Shown here: in pieces, positions 41,915-50,274 of the stretch
Numbering within the stretch: position 1 is the first letter of the stretch
Layout: the number at the start of each line of letters is the position of its first letter
DNA from: Treponema sp. UBA1233
Lineage (GTDB): Bacteria; Spirochaetota; Spirochaetia; Treponematales; Treponemataceae
Direction of reading: 5' to 3'
DNA length: 64,000 nt
NCBI GenBank assembly: GCA_002309305.1
Contig: DBWR01000021.1
Location: 26,916-90,915 of the forward strand
Program-made: the position numbers and the translations under genes
The notes under the pieces: generated by a model
Databases searched by the model: none
Told to the model about the DNA's origin: nothing
Seen by the model: only the letters and a program-made list of their open reading frames with translations

Positions 41915-43375
41915 TTATTTCTTTTCCACCGGTTTGTAGTTGCGGATTGCATTGTGCAGGAATCCAGAAAGCTCAGAAAGCTTTACCCTGTCCTGTTCCA
42001 TGCTGTCCCTGAACCTGACTGTTACGGTGTCAAAGTTTGGACTGTCTTTTGTGATTGTGTCATAGTCAACGGTTACGCAGAATGGTGTTCCGATTTCGTC
42101 CTGGCGGCGGTAGCGTTTGCCAACTGTTCCGCTCTGGTCGTAGTCGGTTACATATTCTTCCTTGAGGGCTGTCCTGATTTCCTGAGCTTTTTCTGCAAGT
42201 CCGTCCTTTTTCATCAATGGTAGGACTGCTACAGTGATTGGTGCTAGCTGCGGGTGCAGGTGAAGTACTGTACGGTAGTCTTCTTCGCCTTCATTTCCGA
42301 CGTTCTGCTCTTCGTATGCCTCACAGAGGAATGCGAGGAAGTTGCGGTTAAGGCCTGCTGAAGTTTCGATGACGTAAGGTGTGTAGCTCTTGTTGCCGTC
42401 TTCCTGGTCGATGTAGTTCATGTCCTTGCCGCTGACCTTTGTGTGCTGGCTCAAGTCAAAGTCCGTGCGGTTGTGGATGCCTTCGATTTCTTCAAATCCA
42501 ATCGGGAAGTTGTACTGTATGTCGTAGGCGTCCTTTGCATAGTGTGCCAGCTTGTCGTGGTGGTGCCACTGGAGGTTCTTTTCGGCAATACCATACTTGA
42601 GGTAGAAGTTCCAGCGGTCTTTGCGCCATGATTCAAATATGTCATCATCTGTTCCGGGCTTGCAGAAGTACTCCATTTCCATCTGCTCGAATTCACAGGT
42701 GCGGAAGATGAAGTTCTTGAAAATGATTTCGTTGCGGAATGATTTTCCAACCTGGGCGACACCAAAAGGAATCTTCATGCGGTTTGACTGGACGATGCTC
42801 TTGAAGTCGGTGAAAATGCCCTGGCAGGTTTCGGGGCGCAGGTAAATCAAGTGTGATTCGTCTGCAACAGGTCCCTGATAAGTCTTGAACATGAGGTTGA
42901 ACTCACGGACGGCAGTATACTTGCGGTTTGTGCTTCCACAGGTAGGACAGTTGATGTTGGCGTCGATAAAGGCCTTCATCTCTTCGTGTGTCATTGTATC
43001 AACAGGTTTTCCCGGGTTTGTCTCCGGATGAGAGTGGACAAAGTCTTCGATAAGCTGGTCAGCGCGGAATCTTGCGTTACATTCCGTGCAGTCAATCATC
43101 GGATCAGAGAAGTGGGCGACGTGACCAGAAGCTTCCCATGTCTTGTGATGCTGGAAGATGGCGGAATCCAGTCCGACAACATCGTCATGCAGCTGGGTCA
43201 TGTAGTGCCACCAAGCGTTCTGAATGTTGCGCTTGAATTCAACTCCAAGTGGTCCATAATCCCAGGCACCGGCCTGACCGCCGTATATTTCGCTTGCCTG
43301 ATAAACAAAACCACGTCTCTTGCAAAGTGAGATGATTTTATCCAATGTACAGGAATGATCAACTTTCTTTTCCAT
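41915..43375 (-). CDS. glyQS: Glycyl-tRNA synthetase (class II, homodimeric)
   Basis: 486 residues. Single-chain alpha2-type GlyRS. Seen: the N-terminal GFVYQASEIYGGQAGAWDYG, the zinc-like cluster with C-x2-C (IDCTECNARF and INCPTCGSTN), motif 2 FRNEIIFKNFIFRTCEFEQM, and motif 3 (ETSAGLNRNFLAFL) near residue 370. Anticodon-binding domain at the C-terminus (APITVAVLPLMKKDGL). TAGGAG lies before the ATG, with a promoter at 43431. The leader contains a direct repeat CCGGTGC and can form a CCCGG/CCGGG hairpin. Confidence 0.94.
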   Translation of the reverse strand: MEKKVDHSCTLDKIISLCKRRGFVYQASEIYGGQAGAWDYGPLGVEFKRNIQNAWWHYMTQLHDDVVGLDSAIFQHHKTWEASGHVAHFSDPMIDCTECNARFRADQLIEDFVHSHPETNPGKPVDTMTHEEMKAFIDANINCPTCGSTNRKYTAVREFNLMFKTYQGPVADESHLIYLRPETCQGIFTDFKSIVQSNRMKIPFGVAQVGKSFRNEIIFKNFIFRTCEFEQMEMEYFCKPGTDDDIFESWRKDRWNFYLKYGIAEKNLQWHHHDKLAHYAKDAYDIQYNFPIGFEEIEGIHNRTDFDLSQHTKVSGKDMNYIDQEDGNKSYTPYVIETSAGLNRNFLAFLCEAYEEQNVGNEGEEDYRTVLHLHPQLAPITVAVLPLMKKDGLAEKAQEIRTALKEEYVTDYDQSGTVGKRYRRQDEIGTPFCVTVDYDTITKDSPNFDTVTVRFRDSMEQDRVKLSELSGFLHNAIRNYKPVEKK

Positions 43376-43430
43376 AAAAAACTCCTATAGCCCGGCACCG
43401 GATTGCACCGGGATAATATAATTGGACAAA

Positions 43431-43459
43431 AGTATAGCATAAAAGAGGGATTGTGTCTA
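43431..43459 (-). promoter_or_regulatory. Promoter of glyQS
   Basis: On the minus strand: TAGACA (43459-43454), 17 nt, TATACT (43436-43431). Confidence 0.6.
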
Positions 43460-43536
43460 TTTAGGGAATTGGGCTGTTCTTGACTGAGGGAGATATTATT
43501 ATTAGTATTTGAAGGTGAATAAGGGGGATTGTCAAG

Positions 43537-44142
43537 GTGAACAGAAAAATCGGTATGTTTGGCTCACTTGTAAATGCATTAACGGTAGTGGCATTTGCCA
43601 TATTCATGCTTTTTGGCCTTACTTTTGCAAGCTATTTTGTATGCATTCTGCTTGCAATAAGTTTTGTCTGCATGGTGGCGGCTCTTGATGCTGAATGTGC
43701 GGATAAGGCAAAAGCTGCAGGAAGAACCGGACTTGTATTGTCTGGAGTATATGCGACCATCATTATGATCGTCTATTTTACCCAATGCACGACGGTCATG
43801 AATGAAAAGCTGGGGGAAGATGCGGCCAGAATCCTTGACTACAGGTATCTGGGACTCATGTTCAATCTGGATCTGCTTGGATACGGCATCATGGCCCTTT
43901 CGACTTTCTTTATCGGACTTACGGTGAATGTCAAAAACAAAAAGGACAAGGCGTTAAAGATACTTCTATTGCTGCACGGGCTTTTCTTTCCGGGATGCTT
44001 AATAATGCCGATAACCGGAATCTTTCTTGGAAGTAATGGTTCTGTCTCCGGTGGCGGTGTGCTGGCTCTTGAGGTATGGTGCCTTTATTTCCTGCCGATA
44101 GGAATCCTATCCTTCCTTCATTTCAAGGATCAGGAAAAATAG
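43537..44142 (+). CDS. Polytopic membrane protein of unknown function
   Basis: 201 residues with five or six hydrophobic helices (ALTVVAFAIFMLFGLTFASY, then FVCILLAISFVCMVAAL and GIMALSTFFIGLTVNV). Starts with GTG at 43537 behind AAGGGGGA. No catalytic motif. Three residues separate it from the acetyltransferase frame, so the two may be cotranscribed. Confidence 0.6.
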   Translation: MNRKIGMFGSLVNALTVVAFAIFMLFGLTFASYFVCILLAISFVCMVAALDAECADKAKAAGRTGLVLSGVYATIIMIVYFTQCTTVMNEKLGEDAARILDYRYLGLMFNLDLLGYGIMALSTFFIGLTVNVKNKKDKALKILLLLHGLFFPGCLIMPITGIFLGSNGSVSGGGVLALEVWCLYFLPIGILSFLHFKDQEK

Positions 44143-44193
44143 GAGTTGCCGCTTCTATATAGAGTCAAAGCGAAGTTAGAGGAAAAGGACATT

Positions 44194-44766
44194 ATGCTTA
44201 CACATGTAGGAACACAAACAATAAATACCGAACGCCTGATTCTCCGTAGATTCGAGTATTCGGACATTGATTCCATGCTTCGGAATTGGATTGCTGACGA
44301 AAAGACACAATGGGATTACGGGGAGCCTTTTTATTCAACCCCAGAGGCCGTAAAGGAACTGTTTGATAAAAAATATATTGCCTCCTATTCCAGGGATGAT
44401 TATTACCGGTGGGCTGTCATCGAAAAAGAAACAGGTGAATGCATAGGCCAGATTGCATATTTTTCGATGGATACCAATAATCAGCATGGTGAGATTGAAT
44501 ACGTCATCGGACCAGCATTCCAGGGAAAGGGATACGCCACGGAGATGACAAGGGCAGTAATTGCATTTGGATTTGAAAAGATTAACCTGCACAGGGTAGA
44601 GATAGATTGCCGCCCAGAAAATGAAGCGTCAAAAAGGGTCATAGAAAAATGTGGCCTTACCTACGAAGGAGAATTCCGCGATTTCTTCTGGAGAAAGGAC
44701 CACTATGAAGACAGAATGGTGTTCTCCATCTTGAAGCATGAGTATGAAAAGAAAGTGGAAAGGTGA
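44194..44766 (+). CDS. GNAT-family N-acetyltransferase, RimJ/RimL-like
   Basis: 190 residues from the ATG at 44194 (GAGGAAAAGGACATT upstream). The pattern TINTERLILRRFEYSDIDSM at the start, GECIGQIAYFS, EIEYVIGPAFQGKGYATEM with the acetyl-CoA loop (Q-G-K-G-Y-A), and NLHRVEIDCRPENEASKRVI with a C-terminal CGLTYEGEFRDFFW are standard for ribosomal-protein or small-molecule N-acetyltransferases. The acceptor substrate is unknown. Confidence 0.88.
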   Translation: MLTHVGTQTINTERLILRRFEYSDIDSMLRNWIADEKTQWDYGEPFYSTPEAVKELFDKKYIASYSRDDYYRWAVIEKETGECIGQIAYFSMDTNNQHGEIEYVIGPAFQGKGYATEMTRAVIAFGFEKINLHRVEIDCRPENEASKRVIEKCGLTYEGEFRDFFWRKDHYEDRMVFSILKHEYEKKVER

Positions 44767-44772
44767 AAACTT

Positions 44773-44800
44773 GTCATGCTGAACTTGATTCAGCATCTAA
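44773..44800. repeat. REP-like hairpin, second copy
   Basis: ATGCTGAA-cttga-TTCAGCAT with the same flanks (GTC... and ...CT) as 20154-20181. The stem bases differ between the copies in a compensated way. Confidence 0.7.
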
Positions 44801-44911
44801 CTGTCTGGTGATTGACAACACCTCAAAGCTAAGTTCTACCCGAGTATTTCACGAGAGCATCAACAATTCCTCTAAATTTCCCTTAATCGTCACATCTGGT
44901 ACAATTGCTCC

Positions 44912-44941
44912 TTGACTTATAATAATAATATTATTATTATT
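44912..44941 (+). promoter_or_regulatory. Promoter with a 22-bp AAT/ATT palindrome
   Basis: TTGACT (44912-44917), 17 nt, TATTAT (44935-44940). A perfect 22-bp palindrome of AAT/ATT triplets (44919-44940) fills the spacer and -10 box. It is probably the operator of the antitoxin downstream. Confidence 0.65.
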
Positions 44942-44972
44942 AAAGATAGAATTTGTCGTTAGGAGGTGTGGT

Positions 44973-45191
44973 ATGCCGGCAATTAGCGTTAGCGTAAAAA
45001 CTAAAACACTTTTCGACTTGGAGCAGGCCGTTGCCAAAACCGGTTGGAACAAAAGTAGAATTACAGATGAAGCTTTGACAAGATACCTTGCCGAACTTGA
45101 GGAGGATGCGGAGGATGCAAAACTTGGCGAAGAAGCATATTCACGCTTCCTTGCAAGTGGAAAGAGTGCCATACCGTCAGAGCAGGTCTAA
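44973..45191 (+). CDS. Ribbon-helix-helix-type antitoxin, toxin partner truncated
   Basis: 72 residues; TAGGAGGTGTGGT before the ATG. ISVSVKTKTLFDLEQAVAKT (a strand followed by a helix) and NKSRITDEALTRYLAELEED look like a CopG/RelB-type ribbon-helix-helix start, with an acidic C-terminal arm for toxin binding. The upstream palindrome fits autoregulation. The partner toxin is reduced to a stub that overlaps the stop codon. Confidence 0.75.
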   Translation: MPAISVSVKTKTLFDLEQAVAKTGWNKSRITDEALTRYLAELEEDAEDAKLGEEAYSRFLASGKSAIPSEQV

Positions 45192-45238
45192 CCGTTCTTG
45201 TGGTTCATATCGGCCACAGAAGGAATGTTTACAAGTAA
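45185..45238 (+). pseudogene. C-terminal stub of a ParE/RelE-like toxin
   Basis: In the frame overlapping the end of the antitoxin gene the sequence reads GLTVLVVHIGHRRNVYK and stops at 45236. VL.V.IGHRR.VY is the classic last strand and tail of RelE/ParE toxins. The rest of the toxin (about 75 residues) is missing. The remainder of the 45192-45520 gap holds only this stub, AT repeats and two GAATCCGYGTRAC repeats. Confidence 0.7.
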
Positions 45239-45400
45239 TATTATTCAGGAATGTCTTTTCCGCAACTGAACAGATACACGCACTTGGAGTCAAAATAACA
45301 AAGAGAAAAACAAGTTAGGAGAGTTTTTGCCGTTTCTGTAAGGAATGTGATTTGACGTTGTTGCTGTAGCAACATGCGAATCCGCGTGACAAAAAAAATC

Positions 45401-45436
45401 AATTACGCATTATGCATTACGAATTATGAATTGATT
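45401..45436. repeat. Heptamer-type AT repeat
   Basis: Four to five units of ATTACGC/ATTATGC/ATTACGA/ATTATGA type upstream of the secreted-protein gene. Same family as 19308, 46043 and 63325. Confidence 0.7.
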
Positions 45437-45520
45437 AATAAACGACGTTAGGCCTTTTGAATCCGTGTAACGCCTCCTCCATCTTTCAACTTTCCCCTTA
45501 CACCTACCGATAATGTAATT

Positions 45521-46042
45521 ATGTCCAGAAATCACCGTGTATTCAGGAAGTTAGTCATCGCCTCATTATTTCTCCTTGCGTTTTCTCGTTTGTCTGCCCT
45601 GGAGATATACAGGCCTTCAAATTTCGGCAGCATGGACGACATTCCCTGCCTTTTGAGGATATGCGACATGGACGGAAACGATGCATGGGATAAAATCATT
45701 CACATCGACTATTCATGGTACTACGACATGCAGACAAAACCTCACTGGACCCACAGATATTACAAGGGATGCTTTACAGGTGGGGCAGTGATTCACCTTA
45801 CGATGCAGGATGGAACATATAAGATAAGCGTCTATACACCGCCGGAAAATCAGTTTGGAAGCAATGTTTCAAATACAAGTCAGTGGGAGTCAAATGAGTT
45901 CATCTACACAGTCGGGGCTCCCGCACTCAAGGTCATTTTTGTAAGTCCCGTCGCAAACCAAAACGGCTTTTATACCGGAGCCTGGCACATAGACTACAGG
46001 GCACCCAAATACTTCAAGTGGACGAAACCGAGAATTAATTAA
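45521..46042 (+). CDS. Secreted protein of unknown function
   Basis: 173 residues with signal peptide ending in RLSALE. Tyr/Trp-rich (HIDYSWYYDMQTKPHWTHRY) and beta-like. No ribosome-binding site; GATAAT (45509-45514) lies 6 nt before the ATG, again a leaderless arrangement; a sigma-28-like reading (TCAA-N16-ACCGATAA) overlaps it. The stop codon runs straight into a GAATTAT tandem repeat, so the last codons (KPRIN) may be repeat-derived. No family recognised. Confidence 0.55.
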   Translation: MSRNHRVFRKLVIASLFLLAFSRLSALEIYRPSNFGSMDDIPCLLRICDMDGNDAWDKIIHIDYSWYYDMQTKPHWTHRYYKGCFTGGAVIHLTMQDGTYKISVYTPPENQFGSNVSNTSQWESNEFIYTVGAPALKVIFVSPVANQNGFYTGAWHIDYRAPKYFKWTKPRIN

Positions 46043-46091
46043 GAATTATGAATTATGAATTATGAATTATGAATTATGAATTATGAATTAT
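46043..46091. repeat. Tandem (GAATTAT) heptamer array
   Basis: Seven near-perfect GAATTAT units directly after a stop codon and just before the ruvA promoter. The tidiest of the four heptamer arrays in the window. Confidence 0.9.
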
Positions 46092-46100
46092 TCTGGGGCT

Positions 46101-46128
46101 TTTATTTAACCGTCTTTTCTGATATAAT
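46101..46128 (+). promoter_or_regulatory. ruvA promoter abutting the start codon
   Basis: TATAAT (46123-46128) preceded by TGA, an extended -10 (TGnTATAAT), and followed by six bases and the ATG at 46135. The -35 (TTTATT, 46101) is weak. Confidence 0.65.
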
Positions 46129-46134
46129 CAAGGC

Positions 46135-46755
46135 ATGTTTAACAGTCTTACCGGAATCATTACAGGAAAATATCCTCAGCGGCTTACTTTGGAAACAAAC
46201 GGAATTGAATGGGATTTGACTGTTCCGGATTCTGCATTGGACAAGCTTCCTGCGGTGGGGCAGACGGGCAGGGTTTTTACATGGCTTCAGCATACGGACA
46301 TGGCCATGGTTCTCTTCGGCTTTGCAAGTGAGGATGACCGTTCCCTATTTTTTGACCTGCTTAAGGTTGACGGAATCGGACCCAAGGCGGCCCTCAAGAT
46401 TATCAGCAATATCGCGACTCCGGATTTGGCCCGCATTTTGGATTCGGGTGACATTGATTCCCTGCAGAAAGTTCCGGGGGTTGGAAAAAAGACTGCGGCA
46501 AAAATGCTCCTTCAGCTCAAGGGAAAACTTACCCTTCAGGAAAATGATTCCACAGTCCGTACCGGCGCAAAATCCACACCCTATGCAGATGTCGTTTCTG
46601 CTCTGGTGAACATGGGTTATGACAGGAAGGTTGCGGAACAGGCAGTTGAGGCCGTATCCAATAAAGTTTCGCAGGATCCCTCATTTGAAAAACAGACTCA
46701 GGCAAATAAGGAAGACCTGGTATTCAGGCAGTCGTTGATGGAGCTTGCACAATGA
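46135..46755 (+). CDS. ruvA: Holliday junction branch-migration protein RuvA
   Basis: 206 residues, normal size. N-terminal OB fold ([20 protein letters not shown], then [11 protein letters not shown]), two helix-hairpin-helix motifs ([16 protein letters not shown] and [16 protein letters not shown]), and the C-terminal RuvB-binding helices ([20 protein letters not shown]). It forms the junction-binding tetramer that loads RuvB. First gene of ruvA-ruvB-queA, with an extended -10 promoter and no ribosome-binding site. Confidence 0.95.
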   Translation: MFNSLTGIITGKYPQRLTLETNGIEWDLTVPDSALDKLPAVGQTGRVFTWLQHTDMAMVLFGFASEDDRSLFFDLLKVDGIGPKAALKIISNIATPDLARILDSGDIDSLQKVPGVGKKTAAKMLLQLKGKLTLQENDSTVRTGAKSTPYADVVSALVNMGYDRKVAEQAVEAVSNKVSQDPSFEKQTQANKEDLVFRQSLMELAQ

Positions 46756-47954
46756 ATAAAAGCGTTCAGCACAAGACAAAATACACAAGGTCAAAAAGTC
46801 CCGAAATGGAAGCCGTGGATGAAATGAACATGGCGGCACAGCTTGCTTCCCAGGCATCACAAAATGTGGCGATGGAAAGCGGCGGAAGGACAAAAATCGT
46901 AATGGCACCGGAGACAGAAAGCGGCAGTTCTCATATCGTTCGTGCGGAATTGTCCATGGAAGACGAGGGGCAGGAAAACAATCTGCGTCCTTCTTCATTA
47001 AATGAATTCCAGGGACAAAGTGCCATAAAGGAAAACCTTTCAGTATTCATAAATGCAGCCCGTGAACGCGAGGAGGCATTGGATCATCTCTTTTTAATCG
47101 GACCTCCAGGACTTGGAAAAACCACTCTTGCCCAGATTACGGCAAATGAACTTGGTGCGGACTTTAAGGTGACTTCTGCACCCGCTCTTGAAAAGCCAAA
47201 GGACCTGGCAGGAATCCTTTCTACGATTACACCGCGTACAGTTTTTTTCATCGATGAAATCCACAGGCTCAAGCCCGCAATTGAGGAAATGCTTTACATT
47301 GCTATGGAAGACTTTTCCCTCGACTGGATTATCGGTCAGGGGGCGGCGGCAAGAACCGTGCGAATACCGATTCCACATTTTACCCTGGTTGGTGCAACGA
47401 CAAAGGCAGGCATGGTAAGTTCTCCGCTCATCAGCCGTTTTGGCATCATACAGCGCTTTCAGTTTTACACGCATGAGGAACTGTCCGACATCATACACCG
47501 TTCAGCCTCAATCTTGAACGTCAAGGTAAAGGAAGATGCGGCACTTCTCATGGCATCATGTTCACGGGGTACTCCACGTGTCGCAAACAGGGTACTCCGC
47601 CGCATGAGGGATTTTGCCCAGGTTCAGGGAAGCGGTGTCATAACAAAGGACATTGTAGAGAAGGGACTTGAACGTCTTGGAATCGACAGCCTTGGACTTG
47701 AATATTACGACAGGGAGATTCTGCTTTCGATAATAAATAATTTTTCCGGTGGACCTGTGGGGGCGGAAACCCTTGCGATTTCAATAGGTGAATCGATGGA
47801 TACCCTGGAAGATTATTACGAGCCGTATCTGATTCAGTGCGGACTCTTGCAGCGTACAGCACGCGGACGAATCGTTACAGAAAAGGCATACAGGCATTTG
47901 GGATTGGACCCAAGGAAAAGAAATACAAATGAAGACCAGCGACTTTTATTTTGA
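46752..47954 (+). CDS. ruvB: Holliday junction helicase RuvB with an N-terminal extension
   Basis: 400 residues, about 60 longer than most RuvB. The AAA+ core begins at [12 protein letters not shown] (~78); Walker [10 protein letters not shown], Walker [10 protein letters not shown], sensor SRFG-like SRFGIIQRF, arginine finger region [16 protein letters not shown], and the winged helix [15 protein letters not shown] follow. The first 68 residues are Met/Ser/Gln-rich and look disordered. The ATG at 46752 overlaps the ruvA stop (ATGA) and has GGAG upstream; the internal Met69 would give the usual length but has no ribosome-binding site, so the longer form is preferred. Confidence 0.93.
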   Translation: MNKSVQHKTKYTRSKSPEMEAVDEMNMAAQLASQASQNVAMESGGRTKIVMAPETESGSSHIVRAELSMEDEGQENNLRPSSLNEFQGQSAIKENLSVFINAAREREEALDHLFLIGPPGLGKTTLAQITANELGADFKVTSAPALEKPKDLAGILSTITPRTVFFIDEIHRLKPAIEEMLYIAMEDFSLDWIIGQGAAARTVRIPIPHFTLVGATTKAGMVSSPLISRFGIIQRFQFYTHEELSDIIHRSASILNVKVKEDAALLMASCSRGTPRVANRVLRRMRDFAQVQGSGVITKDIVEKGLERLGIDSLGLEYYDREILLSIINNFSGGPVGAETLAISIGESMDTLEDYYEPYLIQCGLLQRTARGRIVTEKAYRHLGLDPRKRNTNEDQRLLF

Positions 47955-48969
47955 TTTACCTCAGGAATTGATTGCGCAAAAACCTTCAGGAAAAAGAGGA
48001 GAGGACAGGCTCATGCTCCTTTCCCGAAATGACGGAAGGGTTGAACATCACGTAATGGCGGACCTGCCCGATTTGATAGAAAGCGGAACCCTGATGATTT
48101 TTAACAACAGCAGGGTAAGACGAAGCAGGTGCTACGGAATAAAGAAATCAAGCGGACGTGAGCAGGAGTTCATGTTTTTAAAGCAACTTTCTGATTCAGG
48201 CGACACATGGCACACTATGGTCAAGGGAGCAAAAAAGGTAAGGGAAGGCAACGTCTACCAGTTCCCGGATGGAAGCGAAGGCACGATAATCGAAAATCCC
48301 GAAGATGAGGGAAGTGAATTCCGCACGATAAAATTTCCATTTTGCATAGACGAGGATTGGTTTGAGCGAAACGGCCATATTCCCCTTCCTCCCTACATCA
48401 GGCGGGAAGACACCGAAAACGATGCGGAAAGATACCAGACGATTTATGCCAGCGAAACAGGTAGCGCCGCATGTCCTACGGCAGGCCTCCATTTTACTGA
48501 GGAGCTCCTCCAGAAACTAAAGGACAAAAACATCGGCCTTGAATGGATAACCCTTCATGTTGGACTTGGAACATTCCTTCCAGTCAGGGTTGAACAGATA
48601 GAAGACCACAAGATGCACGAGGAAGTTTACACGGTTCCTTATGATGTTGCGGAAAAAATCAATGCGGCAAAAAAAGAAGGCCGTCCGATTCTTGCTGTGG
48701 GAACTACATCTGTACGTACATTGGAAAGCGCATGCGACGAGAACGGTAGAGTAAAGGGGGGCACTGGAAGCACTCATATTTTCATGTATCCGGGTTACAA
48801 GTTCAAGGTTGTAGATCAGATGTTCACCAATTTCCACACACCTGAATCAACTCTGATCATGCTTGTGTCTGCGTTTGCGGGAAGGGAAAACATTTTAAGC
48901 GCTTATCAGCAGGCGGTTGAACAGAAATACCGCTTCTTCTCCTATGGTGACGCAATGCTGATTAAATGA
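47929..48969 (+). CDS. queA: S-adenosylmethionine:tRNA ribosyltransferase-isomerase
   Basis: 346 residues. QueA adds the cyclopentene-forming ribosyl group in queuosine synthesis at the wobble base of GUN anticodons. Seen: the start [62 protein letters not shown], and [13 protein letters not shown], all family marks. It overlaps ruvB by 26 nt and ends the ruvAB-queA operon. No tgt gene is in the window. Confidence 0.95.
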   Translation: MKTSDFYFDLPQELIAQKPSGKRGEDRLMLLSRNDGRVEHHVMADLPDLIESGTLMIFNNSRVRRSRCYGIKKSSGREQEFMFLKQLSDSGDTWHTMVKGAKKVREGNVYQFPDGSEGTIIENPEDEGSEFRTIKFPFCIDEDWFERNGHIPLPPYIRREDTENDAERYQTIYASETGSAACPTAGLHFTEELLQKLKDKNIGLEWITLHVGLGTFLPVRVEQIEDHKMHEEVYTVPYDVAEKINAAKKEGRPILAVGTTSVRTLESACDENGRVKGGTGSTHIFMYPGYKFKVVDQMFTNFHTPESTLIMLVSAFAGRENILSAYQQAVEQKYRFFSYGDAMLIK

Positions 48970-48983
48970 ATTGTAAAGGTAAA

Positions 48984-49793
48984 TCAGCAGTTTGCCAGAG
49001 AAGAACGCAGCAGGTTTAAGAACTGGGTCTTTAAAATTGTAGGGGCCTTGTTGCTTCCTTCTATGGAGTCGTAAATCTCTGATGCAGTTTGAATGAATGC
49101 ATCCATGTCTTCCTTTTGAATCGGCAAGTGTGTTCCCAAAAGTATGTTTTCAAATTCCTTTGAGTGGAATACTATTGGTCCTGCAAACACTATGCTGATG
49201 TTGTCAATGCTTCCGCGTTCAGTATTGCAAAGGAAAGTAAAGCTTGCTGAATTCTCCGTTATCCTGTGAGATGGTCCTACACGCTCAAAAATGTTTATCC
49301 TCCATTCTGTTGTGGGGATGCGTATTTTTGAAAGGACTGATTTTTCCGGGACACCTGTAAAATGTGAAAGTGGAATTACCTTTGAATCATTTGCTGATTT
49401 TTTTATTTCAACTCTTGTATCAAGTGCAACAAGGGGGGACCATAAGGTTAGTTTTTGTCCTTCTGCACAGATGTTACCACCAAGGGTTGCAAGATTTCTG
49501 ACGGCTGCATTTCCTATGGACATAAGGGCCTCTCTGAGAACCGGCTGTATTTTAGTTTTATCCACCTTCAGCATTTCGCTTAGTGTTACTGCAGGTCCCA
49601 CGTCAATAAATCTTTCACGTCTTTCTATTTGCGATAGCTCAGGAATTCCACGGACCGAAACCGATTTTTCGTCGATTAGGTTTTCCCATGTGCATCCACC
49701 AAGTACCCTGAGCGTGCTGTTCCTGTCCAGGTGAGAAAACAAATCGTCAAGTGTTTTTGTAAGCAGAACCTGCTGCTCAGAGTTTTTTGCCAT
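48984..49793 (-). CDS. FAD-binding subunit of a molybdenum hydroxylase
   Basis: 269 residues, a CoxM/XdhB-like subunit. The FAD-binding marker IGNAAVRNLATLGGNICAE is clear, followed by LTLWSPLVALDTRVEI. The C-terminal CO-dehydrogenase-flavoprotein domain is present but short. It overlaps the FeS-subunit gene by 17 nt and is last in the operon. It should pass electrons from the 2Fe-2S subunit to an acceptor. The N-terminal FAD loop (VLGGCTWENLI) is divergent. Confidence 0.85.
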   Translation of the reverse strand: MAKNSEQQVLLTKTLDDLFSHLDRNSTLRVLGGCTWENLIDEKSVSVRGIPELSQIERRERFIDVGPAVTLSEMLKVDKTKIQPVLREALMSIGNAAVRNLATLGGNICAEGQKLTLWSPLVALDTRVEIKKSANDSKVIPLSHFTGVPEKSVLSKIRIPTTEWRINIFERVGPSHRITENSASFTFLCNTERGSIDNISIVFAGPIVFHSKEFENILLGTHLPIQKEDMDAFIQTASEIYDSIEGSNKAPTILKTQFLNLLRSSLANC

Positions 49794-50274
49794 TGTTGCT
49801 TTTTCCTTCCCGGTTTTGCTTTATCAGGTAAGCGAGCTTTATTCCATGAATCAATGTGTCACGGTCGGTACAACATGGATTCAAATTTCTGACAACATCC
49901 AGAATGTCTTCATCTTCCGGCATTGTAGGTTCGGTCAGTACTCTGTATGCGCTAAAGATTTTTCCTGCATTGCAATAACCGCACAAATGGATTCCGGCCT
50001 GTTTGAATCCGCTCATTATGTCATTGTAAATTGGTTCCGCCTTGCTGAAGTATTCCAGAGTAACAATTGAACAGTCTCTTAAAATTCCTACCGGCAGCGT
50101 GCAAGATGGTACTGGATCTCCGTCAAGCAATACCATGCAGTTTCCGCAGAGGCCTTCCGTACAACCTAACTTTATGCTGTACAAATTCAAGCGTCGTAAA
50201 GTTGTCTGAAGGCTTTCAGCAGGTTCCGCATCCAGTATCGTGCGTTCTCCGTTTAATGTCAGGGGAATCTTCAT
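49777..50274 (-). CDS. [2Fe-2S] subunit of a molybdenum hydroxylase
   Basis: 165 residues, CoxS/XdhC-like. The plant-type cluster ligands are present: GCTEGLCGNCMVLLDG and a later C (VPSCTLP). In the second cluster, CGYC(NAGK) is kept, but the expected CRCTGY reads LNPCCTDRD, that is CC in place of CxC. The change may alter the cluster near the molybdenum centre. It overlaps the large-subunit gene by 4 nt (ATGA). Confidence 0.88.
   Translation of the reverse strand: MKIPLTLNGERTILDAEPAESLQTTLRRLNLYSIKLGCTEGLCGNCMVLLDGDPVPSCTLPVGILRDCSIVTLEYFSKAEPIYNDIMSGFKQAGIHLCGYCNAGKIFSAYRVLTEPTMPEDEDILDVVRNLNPCCTDRDTLIHGIKLAYLIKQNREGKSNNGKKL

Noticed and set aside
43376..43430. T-box-like leader of glyQS
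   Set aside because: Only a short CCCGG/CCGGG hairpin and a CCGGTGC direct repeat are seen; there is no T-box sequence, specifier loop or terminator/antiterminator pair.
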